Origin: Styela clava
Lineage: Eukaryota > Chordata > Ascidiacea > Stolidobranchia > Styelidae
DNA length: 64,000 bases
Assembly (NCBI RefSeq): GCF_964204865.1
Contig: NC_135257.1
Location: forward strand, 1,054,001 to 1,118,000
Direction of reading: 5' to 3'
The translations under genes and the position numbers were made by a program. Each line of letters begins with the position of its first letter. Position 1 is the first letter of the stretch. This document shows positions 13,071 through 23,639 of the stretch, piece by piece. A model generated the notes under the pieces. The model was not told the origin of the DNA and made no database searches. It was given only the letters and a program-made list of their open reading frames with translations.

Positions 13071-14226
13071 ATTATATATTATTTCTATCGATTAAATTGA
13101 AATTGTTATATAAAATAAAAAAAGCAGCAGCCAATCTTGATATTTACTCTTTGTAAGAAAACTAAATTTGAAGACTTGTGTCTTAATATGCTTTTTTTGT
13201 GTCACTTGTCACGCAGTTTATGCTTGATTTAATATGAGCTTTATTGATAATTTTCGAGTATGGTACATACCAGGGTAACACATGCGTGGTATATGTTTCA
13301 CCATTATTGACGCGGATGGAAGCTATATTTTTATCCAACAGTGGCAATGTACCAATACAGATATTCTGATACATTACAACAGCCCATAATATCGTTACTG
13401 ACATTTTATGAGAAATATGATACAATATATAATACTAATGCTTTTTATTCAGCTGTTTGTTAACAATTTTCGAAGTTGAACGAGTATCAATCACATCAAT
13501 TTTTTCCACACAGTACGAACCCATCTTCAAGAATATTTTGATAAATGAAGAGCCATTCTCGTTTGATATTTTAATCAAATTTTCAACAGAATGCAGTTCA
13601 ATTAAGTAATTTATTATCTGATTGATGCCCTTTTGGTTCATTAGCCACGAAATCATGTCACATATTAGTTCATATCTATGGAATAATATGGATACAACTG
13701 TACACTTTCAGTATTGAATGACATTATTATATATCTGAATTTGTGTAAACAAAATATATATCACTAAGCAATTGGACCCTTATGCTGTGCACCAGGGAAA
13801 AAATGTTTGTGCCAAAATACTCATGAATTCTTATGTACAAATATTTATTCAGTTGAGTCTTATATATAGCTACTCAACTATTTATTTTATGATTTGATGA
13901 CTACAATCGAAGTATGCCTTGATTTTTTCAAATATGCAGTGTCAAATATATGCATGCAGTCGTGACCAAAGATTTTTATATCAGTTACATTGGGGGATAT
14001 TCAAATATGTTTTCAACCCTGCAATGGTCGCTCTGAATGACATCTATATAAATATTGATGCTGAAATTTTATGATAGATTATGAAATCTTATTGTTCGTT
14101 CACAGTGAACAAGAAAATATGGTTAGTTTGTATTTTCATGTAAATCGATCCGCACCCTATTTTTGAAATATGAGATGGACTGTTCTGAAAATTTTTAGAA
14201 ATATTTCATAGCGTTATGTTTCTTGT
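13071..14226. other. Spacer between the GH3 pseudogene and the transposon nest
   Basis: No recognisable gene. Two short minus-strand open frames, 13435-13656 (73 codons, ATG) and 13183-13425 (80 codons), lie end to end, but I recognise no family in them and see no splice sites that would join them. They are left uncalled. Confidence 0.35.
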
Positions 14227-14464
14227 TTCACAACTAGGGATGTAAGTTTAAGAATTTCGAAGCGATTCGAATCAACATCAATTCGAATCGATCGAATTGA
14301 GGCAATTTGAGAAAAAACGGCTTGATTCTATTTAAAAAAAATAATAATTTAGATAACACGAGGCGATTGCACGACGCAGCAGCGTTGTTCTATCATCGAA
14401 CAAAAACGTTCATTTTCCCTACGCTTACAGCGTTCCCAAGTCGTAACACTCCGGGGGTTATTAT

Positions 14465-14848
14465 TAGGGCTGGGCATTTCGAATCGAATAGTAAATTATT
14501 CGAATCGGTTAGGAGCAAATTTTCGAATCGCCGCCATCTTGTTTTACTCTTTCCGCCAATGGTCGAAGTAAATTTCTCAATTTTTTTTTCATTGAAGCCA
14601 TATTTTTTCAACACAATTCTGACATATGACTCTTTTCTGTATTGAGGTATTGATGAAAACGTGTTTTTGTTTTATTGTCAGTGATGTATTCTATGTTTTC
14701 AGTAATTTATGTGTCTGGAGGACCTAGAATAATAAGAAAGTTACATACAATTTCATACCTTCCAAGTTCCAAGTATTCGAGATTCGATTCGAAAAAATTA
14801 TTCGATTCGATTCTGAAATCATCGGGTATTCAAAAATGCCCAGCCCTA
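14465..14848. mobile_element. 384-bp hAT MITE with perfect 8-bp target duplication
   Basis: Ends are TAGGGCTGGGCATTT and the inverted AAATGCCCAGCCCTA. The flanking duplication GTTATTAT occurs at 14457-14464 and 14849-14856. Subterminal regions carry repeated CGAATCGAAT motifs. It has no coding capacity and lies inside the left arm of the outer hAT element, before the LINE 3' end. Confidence 0.9.
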
Positions 14849-15652
14849 GTTATTATATTTCATATGGGTCACCGCTTCAGAGTTTCGTTAAATTGTTTTT
14901 AGACTATTCAAAATATTAGGAAGTTCTACAAATATGTTAATATATGAACATGCTCTAAATTACTCAAGTTTTATAATGATTCAGATTCAGATATTTTATT
15001 TCGTCGTGCATGAAACATTGTCAACAAATAATAATAAATTTAAATAAATCAAAAATACACAATGTTTCGCAATTGACGAGGAGTCGCGAAAGACTATTAA
15101 GTCATCGTGTCAGCGACACCTATATGCTGGATTACAGCAACAGATATAGCAAAAGACTTGGGTTTATCACGTACAATACGGTACTAAAAAGCATAGAAAC
15201 AACAACAACGGATGATAAATAAAATACGGAAATATGAAGAGCCATGAGGACTTTAATTAGGAAACCGGTACCGCTTGACGAGCGCAAGGGCGCCATCAAG
15301 CGAATGCGATATACCTCAATGTAGACAATTAAACGAGAATAACGCTTATTAACATGACTAAGCACTTTGAAAACTGGATCGGCGTGCCCAGCAACGTTAA
15401 TTTCAATTTGACAGAACTTTACTGGCTTAATGAACTGATGCATGCTGAAGCATGCATTTCTTTCACATTTAGGTTATATGATAAAAAGTTGTCGAAAGTG
15501 AAAAACAGAACTTGGCACATACAGAGTAAATGACGATGCGAATTTAGAATACAGAAGAACACGATTGCATCCCGGTATGGTACCACCGGTAACGGTTCAG
15601 GGAATATACGACTAGAAGAAGATCAGACACATGAAAAGGCAATGTTTTCAGA

Positions 15653-16445
15653 CTACTGGCAAAAATAAACATCAAGGTAATGATTTTTTAATGCATGTTT
15701 GAAGGAGATGTAGTTCATTGATCGAATACTGTCAGTGAGCGTGTTCCATAACTTGACACCCACGAATTTGATGGAGTTTTGAGTAAGCTTGGTGGAAAAG
15801 CGATCCACAAAGTAAGAGCCTTTAGCAGATGACCGTGTCCCATAGGAGTGAATACTGCTCTGCTTTGAAAAGTAGTTAGTGAATGCTGCAGGGAGTTTAT
15901 TGTTATGGTGTTGATGCATTAACTTTAACACTTCAATTCTATGTATATCTACAAGTTTAATAATTCTTAGTTTATTATAAATAGGACTTAGTTGTGTGCG
16001 ATAAGCAACATCAGAAATAGCGCGAATGGCCCGATTCTGCATAATTTCTAATCGGTGCAATAAAGATTTATCAGCAGAGCCCCATGTAACTACGCAATAT
16101 TGAATATGGGACTGGAATAGGGAGTAGTAAACCATGCGTAATGTAGGTAGCGATGTAAATCTTTTAAGTTTATATAATATCCCAACCGACTTGGATAATT
16201 TAACGGCCAGGTTTGAAATTTGTGTATCCCATTTCAATTTGTTATCAATATATATGCCAAGGTATTTATAAGAAATAACGTTTTCAAGTTGTGTACCATC
16301 AATTTGGATTGACAGACCATTTAGAGATTTACGCCTATATGGTGATATTAACAATGTTTTAGACTTTTCTATATTTATTGTTAGTTTGTTAGATCTCATC
16401 CAATTAGCCACCTTTGCAATTTCAGCGTTTGCTCTTGATTGAAGA
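15653..16445 (-). pseudogene. LINE ORF2, C-terminal part, severed from the rest
   Basis: This piece starts directly after the inserted element and continues the ORF2 frame (LQSRANAEIAKVANWM) to a stop at 15653. It shows the usual region after the reverse transcriptase active site: NIEKSKT, the YLGI turn, SHIQYCVVTWGSA, and the LHRLEIMQNRAIRAI segment typical of the thumb and C-terminal domain in CR1/L2/Jockey-type ORF2 proteins. It has no internal stop or frameshift over about 260 codons. The apparent upstream start codon of this open frame lies inside the inserted transposon and is not native. Confidence 0.85.
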
Positions 16446-17225
16446 CCCAGATAGCACAACTACGTTGGGCCAACGTTATAATCCGCCGGCAATCGTTGTA
16501 CGCGGTTTTACAACCATTTACCATGGTAAGGCCATGATTGGCATTCAACGAAACACGCTATTACGCGATGAAATGGGCGCGCGATTCGAATATAGCACAT
16601 GAGGTCGCCATGGACCTTTCCCCGACCTTTGACCCTCGGAAAATTCTCCCTATACTTTATCATTGCAAAATTGTCAAGGCTATTTTAAGAGTGCTTTTGC
16701 GAGTTGGCGTCTGTAAAATGGGGTATGTGTTTCAAACCATCATTATGATTCATCGCATACAACAATCTGTTTTTTAAAAGTACCGGTAAAGAATTTCAGG
16801 CTAGTCTATCACAGCCTAATTTTTATTACTGCAATTAAATTGAAACTCCTAGAAAGACAGAGTGATCATTGAATTATCTGATTTTTATTTAAGTTCCCAA
16901 AACACAACTGAAAACTAACGAATAGAGTTCAAAAACGCGAAAACGAGGTAATGTTTACAATCACGCTTGAAAATCTGTCTGAGTGAGAAAAGTGTCTGAG
17001 CGGATGCGAAAAGGGGCATTGTTACGTCACTTTTTGCATCTTGATGATTGGCCAATGTCACGAAGTAAACAAGGAAGTCCATGCTCGGGGAAAGGTCCAT
17101 TCATTTTGGCGGTACTGTATTTCGTAATCGATATCCTGTTGCGAGGTTTTTGCCGTGGATGGGACAGTGAAATTGAACTTTTAATGCTGTCATAGTATGA
17201 ATGGCGAAAGTAGAGATAGTTGTAA

Positions 17226-17480
17226 CGTGTAAGTTAATCTCATGGTACCGGTACAGTACCTTAAGTGCGTTGTCAGATCACGGTTCATAAGGGTGATACG
17301 GTACCGGTACCATACCGGTAAAAGTTACATAGTTATCCCTGGACACCGTAGGTACCGGTAACGACAGAACGAGATGAGGTACGGTAGGTACCGTACTTGG
17401 TCTTTTGGCATTTTTTGTTAAACTTTCTGAGGTTGCCATCTCTTATTTACCAGTATTCGTTATCGAGTACCGGTAGGCTA
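17226..17480. repeat. Cluster of TACCGGTA / GGTACCGGTACC palindromes
   Basis: Overlapping GGTACC and ACCGGT palindromes recur at least seven times in about 250 bases. Examples are GGTACCGGTACAGTACC, ACGGTACCGGTACC and ACGGTAGGTACCGTAC. Similar single copies occur near 15267, 15575, 16788, 22262 and 33960. The spacing is irregular, so this is not a tandem array. No coding content is visible. Confidence 0.6.
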
Positions 17481-17789
17481 TTGGTCCTTCATCCCTAGAT
17501 ATGATTTTTTATATTTACTTTATTTGTCTAAGTGCAAACATTTCCGCAGCCCAATTTAATCCAGTAATCTGAATAGTTGCACATTTGTGAACCTTCTGTC
17601 TGATGATTTCAACAAATCTAAATACAGATCTCAATTGGCTGAAATTTAAAATATGTTTTAACAATTGCCACAATCAAACTGAAACTAAAATTTGATGTTT
17701 TTTGGGTGAAGAATAGCTCAAGGATTATTGTTTTCCCTTTTTGTTTTTATAACACTTTAAATAAAATTTTGTTTTTAAAGTATAACTTT

Positions 17790-17876
17790 TTACGCCACAC
17801 ATGCGAGATGCGACATGGCCCGCCAGTCTAGGTGCGCAAAATTTTTGCGCGCGGTCCGAGAACTTTGCCCAACCCT
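17790..17876. mobile_element. Solo right end of a hAT-type element
   Basis: The segment ends in AACTTTGCCCAACCCTGCTCTA, the mirror of common hAT-type left ends, preceded by a GC-rich subterminal region (GGCCCGCCAGTC, GCGCGCGGTCC). I could not find a matching left end, so it is probably truncated. Confidence 0.35.
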
Positions 17877-18567
17877 GCTCTAGTTCATATTTTCAGCTTT
17901 GTTGAGAAATAAATTACTGATTTCTGAATAATATCTATTTTGTTTTAAAATTCAATAGAATTATATTGGGTATATATTAATATGATTTATTTTCAGTATA
18001 TAGGCCTATGCTATGTAAGCTTACCCAACCAACCTTAATTAAGTGTTATTATATTTTAAAGTGAATTGGAAAGTAGACCGCTAGCAAAAAAGATTCGGGC
18101 GACTGGGCGAAGCCCATCTCTGTACAATGACTGCCAAATGTGCATGCAACTGTGCAATGCCCAGCGACTCTAAAAGCATGAAGTATTGTACGACACATCC
18201 TTTACAAATATTTGGACATATTTTGTGTAATATCCATTTCTTTCCGTTCATTCTAAATAATTATTACCGATTAGATATTCTGTCAAGTGTCAATATTACC
18301 ATTGTAAGTTTAATGATATATACCAATTTTATAATAGGCCCTATGACAATGGACTGGAAAATTCACCTGCTTCAGTTCCCTCTTTCACGCAATCATACAC
18401 TGTGTCATTTCAAGCATCTCAATGTTTCAATGCGGACAATGCCCAAAACAGGTGTTTTTGTTTTATAGTTTGATAGTAGCTCCTTGCATATCTGTGCCAT
18501 AAAATATTGCACAATACTGCTAGATATATCGGTTGAATAATTACCTAGTACAACATCATGTGGTTAA

Positions 18568-19030
18568 TACAGTATTTTCCGGCGAATAAGTCGCCTTTCT
18601 AGACCCAAATTTTTGGCCTGATTTTGGGGGGGGGTCGTCTTATTAGGCGAGTATGATCATTTTCATTTGAATCCGGGAAATAAAATATCTTCGGCGATAG
18701 CATCCCCCACGTCCTCATCTGGTTAGTTTAAATAAATCGACATTCTCGTGCTGCGAATCTGGAATTTCAATGCTGTGATTATCATATATGCATTAACATA
18801 TATGGATTGAATATTACGCTACAAGAAAAAGTCATTAAAGGCTATTTTAACCAATGCGCAAACGCGGCGACCGCTCGAAAGGCATTGCATGGTAATTTAA
18901 GATTCCCGACGCTGATGCGATTTTACTACCCCGACTTATTAACCGGTTATATGCAAAAACCCATTTTTCAGGCTTAAAAACAGGCCTCGTCTTATTCGCC
19001 AGGTAGACTTATTCGCCGGAAAATACGGTA
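18568..19030. mobile_element. 463-bp MITE with TATTTTCCGGCGAATAAGTC ends
   Basis: The left end TACAGTATTTTCCGGCGAAT and the inverted right end TACCGTATTTTCCGGCGAAT differ at one position, and the match continues a few bases inward (AAGTC). TA is present at both borders, as in Tc1/mariner/pogo-derived elements. Second, inner copies of the motif (GTCGTCTTATTAGGCGA, CTCGTCTTATTCGCC) lie just inside both ends. It has no coding capacity. Confidence 0.8.
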
Positions 19031-19371
19031 ATTAATATTAATGAAAAATTTATATTCTGGTAATTAGTATAGGCCATTCGTTCACGTTTATCATCTGAAA
19101 GACAATCACGTACTATACATTGGGTAACACTAACTTGATTTTCAGAGATCAAGCCATGCTCCAATCCAGTCCATGGCAAAATTGTTGGGACAGGCGGTAG
19201 AAACTCTTATGCTACAAGCTACGGCATCTGCAACTTTCCACTGATTATAGTGTGGACTCGGACATTTGTCTGATTACATTTTGATCCAGAATACATTCAA
19301 GGATGAAAAAATGGCTCGTAAGTTAAATATTTTTATAGGCTGATTACGGACACTTTATGGCGGTGGTTCCC

Positions 19372-19640
19372 AAACTTTTTTTTCCGCGACCCCAATTTTT
19401 GTAAAATCACAGACTACAGATACTTGCGACCCTACAACGAGAAAACATTAAAAACCAATTTATTCTATTCTGAATATTCTATTTAATCATTCTGATGAAA
19501 ATCGACTGTAAGTTTGCGGGGCGTTGGTGTAACGTGGTTGTACTTAACTGTTTAGTTCAGTGGTTCCCAACCTTTTTACCCCAGCGGCCAGCGGGCAAGC
19601 AAAATTAATTTAAAAGAGTTCGCTGACCGGTAACACATGC
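19372..19640. mobile_element. Fragments with hAT-type GTGGTTCCCAA ends
   Basis: GGTGGTTCCCAAACTTTTT at about 19372 and CAGTGGTTCCCAACCTTTTT at about 19559 both match the left end of widespread Charlie-type hAT elements. A third, more diverged copy (CAGTGGTTTTCGAAC) is at about 22688. Right ends were not located, so these are called as fragments only. Confidence 0.4.
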
Positions 19641-19990
19641 CATCGTATGAAGACCACGATGTAAAAATCTCTGAGATTCAGAATATTTGTTTAGTTTTAG
19701 TACAATGTTAAAATATTGCAGATTACTCCATAATTAATTCGAAAGCTAAACAGAACATGAAAGTAAAATAGGTGAAAATACCTTTGGTGGGTCTCATCTT
19801 ATTGAGTGCCTTTTATTTTTTGTCGTTTTGTTTTTCGCTTCGAAATTATGTATGAAATACAATATGCCCCATATTTTCGCTTTGAAGATTATTTAAATGT
19901 CTAAATACGATCCGATTGCAATATTAAAATTGTTCACTTTTATACGAATGCGATGTGGACAAAACACATATGTGTATATTTTAGAGTAGA

Positions 19991-22014
19991 TACCGTAAAG
20001 CGGGGTGACTATGACCCATTTTTGGTCTTTCAGTCAAAATATCTCGAATATTAAAAATCTATGAATTGCTATTCCGGGTCCAAACTATGCATTTTAGAGG
20101 GGGTATACGTCGTGCATAATCATTGAACCAAAATATTTGTTTTTTCTATATTATTTTTTTTAATTTACGGTGGGCCAAAGTCACCAGCAATTTCGGTACC
20201 ACTTTGGCCCAGTGCCTATTTCTCCCCATAAATTAAGCTGTACCCATACTGAGACAAAGAAAACATTTATTACAGTGGGCTTTGGCCCACAGAGACTTTT
20301 TAAAAAAACAGAAACCCCAAAAAAATTAGAACACTCAACGAAATCGGCCATTTTATAATGGCACTGCAAAAATCAAAATTAAACATGTCTGTATTCATTC
20401 ATAGCAGTTGATATCATGGCAAAAAGGTCAGTTCAGTTCAATTCAGACACTTTATAGATGCCTCGCGCATTTATGAGATCTGGGGGACTGATACAACGTT
20501 TTATGCTGCTCCAGTCGTAAAAAATCTGATCTTTCCGAAATGGCCATCTCCAGTTACATCCAGACTTCTCCATGACACTCACCTCGCACCCGTCAGTTGT
20601 GCGGGTTTTGACAATTCCAGGGTATAATTCACCCTCATACGAAATTATAACATAATCACCAATGTTGCATTCTTCAAATGGCAAGTGATGAGCAGTTGAA
20701 ACTACAGAGTGAGAGTTGGATGATTCAGGAGTAGAGGCTTCATCGCATTCATCGTCTGAGGAAACAATTTCAACCGTTGAATCTGAATCTTCAATATTTT
20801 GATTTGCTTGAGCTTTTTTTGAAACCGTTTTTTCAAGTCTTGCCACATCTTCCTCACATGCGCTTTTCCCAGGTTCTACCTGAACCTTCTTTCTTGTTTT
20901 AGTTTCCTTTGCCACAGAAGATCTTAAATCTGAAATTTTCTCAAGAAATTTTTCACTGATAACATCAGAATCATCATGACTCGTAGTTCTTGGTAATCTA
21001 CTGAGAACTTCTTCTTTATTGAGCGGAACAAGTCCTGCTTTTTTAAATCCTGCAACTAGGTTGTTTGCTCCCCTGACATCAAGAGCAAAGCAGAGTTTGT
21101 TCAAAAGTGCTGGGATAATTGCTGTGAAATTTACTGACAGTCACTCCTTTTGCATCAAGATAAGCTTTAACTATGCTTCTCAAATCTTCCTGTGCTATCG
21201 GAAAACCAAAACTGCTTACGGCTATGCAGTGCTCCACTAGAATTTTCTCAGTTTCTGCAGATAAAACTGTTTGCCCACCAAATTTTTTCATGTGCCTCAG
21301 TTTCAACTTATTCTTCAAAGTACTCCTAGGTATATTGAACTGTGCTGCAACGTTTCTTTGCGATTCTCCCCTTTTAATTGCTTCCAGAGCTCGCTGAAGT
21401 TTTTTCTCACTATAATCATGGTATCTTCTACTGCCCAAAACACGACTGAATTTTCTCACCATGATTTGAAATAAACTGTTTACATTTATAGATTAACTGG
21501 ATGACTAGAATGAGAAAATAAATTCGTTTTATTTCTGAAAAATAAAACAAAAAAGTAGGTTTGTATAGGGTAATAAGGTGGGCCAAAGTCAGTACCATAT
21601 TACATGGAATTTTGCATTGTGGGCAAAAAACCTCCCTCATACGCCCCCAACTAGTTTAAACTTGTTCCAAACACCATAAAAACCTTCACAGAGAATATCT
21701 CTTCCAACCTGTAAAGAATAAGGACAATTGAATGTTTCTTTTTTGGACTTCTCAATAAAAGTACTGAGTTGCGATTTTTTTTTCAATTTTTTTATTTCTG
21801 ACCCTCCAAATGAAAAAGTTTTTTTTCCCAAATATTTTTCATAAAGTGACAAGATTTTTTGTTGTATAATTATTGCTGCTGTTATTAACTACAGTATCAA
21901 AACAAAATAAAATGGGAAATATCAAATAAAAGTAGATTTGGGTGGGTTTTAAACAAATTCTCAAAATGGGGCCAAAGTCAACCCGTGAGGTCAAAGTCAC
22001 CCCGTTTTACGGTA
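19991..22014 (-). mobile_element. pogo/Tigger-type DNA transposon, internally deleted
   Basis: TA borders sit at 19991-19992 and 22013-22014. Terminal inverted repeats begin CCGTAAAGCGGGGTGAC on the left and, inverted, CCGTAAAACGGGGTGAC on the right. Several inner GGCCAAAGTCA motifs repeat near both ends. The minus strand carries the remains of a pogo-type transposase (see the entry at 20433). TA target, end sequence and transposase type agree. Confidence 0.85.
20433..21462 (-). pseudogene. pogo-type transposase with the DDE core deleted
   Basis: The N-terminal part (21462 down to about 21110) encodes a psq/CENP-B-type helix-turn-helix: YSEKKLQRALEAIKRGESQR followed by NVAAQFNIPRSTLKNKL. The C-terminal part (about 21104 to 20433) encodes the region that follows the catalytic domain in these transposases (NNLVAGFKKAGLVPLNKEEV, then a Ser/Asp-rich stretch and a GDYVIISYEGELYPGIV module). 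The two parts are in different frames and meet near 21105. The roughly 200 residues with the three catalytic acidic residues are absent. It is therefore an internal-deletion derivative that could only be moved in trans. Confidence 0.8.
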
Positions 22015-23325
22015 CTCGCGATAATTAACATAGAGCTTTTGCAACGGATGGAAACCTTTTCATTAAATGTATTCTCATAATTGTGCTTATTTACTCATTC
22101 CAGATAGGATATTTGTCAAGTCTCGGAGGTTGCTCCAAGAAAGACTGGATTGGAGAATCATGAGCTCAGTTATAACAAATTTACTCGCCCGCTCTTTCAA
22201 CTGTGCAGGACGCGGTGGATAAGAAGGAGTGAGTGGGACGCCCTTAGTTTCTGCTATTAAAGGTACCGGTATGTAATATGTTTATCATATTGTACCACCA
22301 TCTTTCTCTGCTCTGCTACCCTCTTCTATTTTATAAGTACAAGATTATTTTGACTCCAAATCAGCTTAAAATAATTCATAAGGGAAATGAACAAAAATTG
22401 ATTAAATAGAATCTGACAATCTGGAGTGAAAACAAAACCTTAATTGAGATTAAAGCGTAAAGAATATAAGGTTTTGCCAAAAAGATGCCTATCGTGTTCA
22501 TGAATTAAATTAAGTTACACACACACAACAACAACAGAGATATAATAAAATAAAAACAGGCGAGAAAATTTAGATAAGTTGGGTAGTAAACAAAATGTAC
22601 TTGCCAGTTGCCACACCATTCATTTTTATCATTATGATTGTCAAATTGAATAATGATTTTGTAAACAACTGTGAACAGTAAAGAAATTGATGGCGAACAG
22701 TGGTTTTCGAACTTATTTGTATCATCGCTCCCTTACGGTACTTTTTACATTATCATCCCCCCCCCCCTAGCACAACAGCAAATGATGAAGTTACAATTAA
22801 ATTTATTGTAAATCAATTAAACAAATAGACTAATCATGGTGCATGATGTTTCTAATAAGATAGATGAATTTCAACAAGGAATATTCCAAGACATTTTAGT
22901 CAGATAAAATCTCAAATCATCATTATTCCCTCCAACAAATATTCCCCTCAAAACATTGTCTACTCCCCCCTTGCGGAATCAAGAATTTCTGTATTTCTTA
23001 ATTATTATCGTCTTGTCAATGTAAGCTTCACTCACACATTTGCGACTGCAGAATCTTGGCTTAAGATTCCTACTCTGAAAATTTGTTGGGATGCAGTCAT
23101 TCAGACTAGGCTTTGAACTCTGGTGCTGTAATTTGCTAATACTGCAATTTAACACAGAATTTTTATATTTTTCAGCTCTGAATGATCTGGCAACAATTCT
23201 GATTAATTTTATTACATGTATACATATTTGTAAAATAAAGACATTTTGTTATCTTTTGTATTTTATTATATAAATAATGTTAGATTAGTGGGAAATTTCT
23301 ATGTAGTATAGATCCATACCCTGTC

Positions 23326-23520
23326 TGTACAACACATCGCCTAACTTGGCCCGACCATATACTACGATTGTATTACAACGTGTCGCCTACGTAGGCCCGG
23401 CCATATGTCACGATTGTGTTACAACGTATCGCCCGCATTGGACCGGCCATATTTCATGATTGTGTTACAACGTATCGCCTACGTTGGCCCGACCGTTTGC
23501 CACGGTTGCATTACAGCGAA
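23326..23520. repeat. 46-bp subterminal tandem repeat, about four and a half units
   Basis: Units are 23326-23368 (43 bp), 23369-23414, 23415-23460 and 23461-23506 (46 bp each), then a degenerate partial unit. The consensus core is TTACAACGTATCGCCTACGT followed by TGGCCCGGCCATAT. It lies about 120 bp inside the right end of the 16446-23639 element. Subterminal arrays of this kind often serve as transposase binding sites. Confidence 0.8.
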
Positions 23521-23639
23521 AGGACCGACGTTGGCCCAGCGGCCAAATCTTCGCTGGAACATGGTTGTTCGCCATTATTGGGCCGGTGGTTCGAACAACG
23601 TTCGGCCATGGTTGTTCCGACGTAGTTGTGCTATCTGGG

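Larger units (their letters stand above)
16446..23639. mobile_element. 7.2-kb TIR element of unassigned superfamily inserted in LINE ORF2
   Basis: The left end CCCAGATAGCACAACTACGT (16446-16465) matches the inverted right end ending at 23639 over 20 of 20 bases, after which the arms diverge. The dinucleotide GA flanks both sides (16444-16445 and 23640-23641). Removing the element with one GA rejoins LINE ORF2 in frame, which fixes the borders. GTTGGGCC/GGCCCAAC motifs lie just inside the left end, and a 46-bp tandem array lies near the right end. I see no transposase of its own. The interior is a mosaic of smaller elements: a MITE at 18568, hAT end fragments, a pogo derivative at 19991, and TACCGGTA-rich DNA. 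It is probably a non-autonomous element. Confidence 0.85.

Noticed and set aside
13183-13656. Two adjacent minus-strand open frames of 73 and 80 codons
   Set aside because: No recognisable domain, no joining splice sites and no upstream partner exon. Composition is AT-driven, so chance open frames are more likely.
23326-23520. Regular 46-bp repeats as a possible CRISPR-like array
   Set aside because: Units are contiguous without unique spacers and lie inside a eukaryotic transposon end, so this is a tandem repeat.
23589-23600. GGTTCGAAC as a possible tRNA B box
   Set aside because: No matching A box or cloverleaf could be formed. It belongs to the transposon's right arm.
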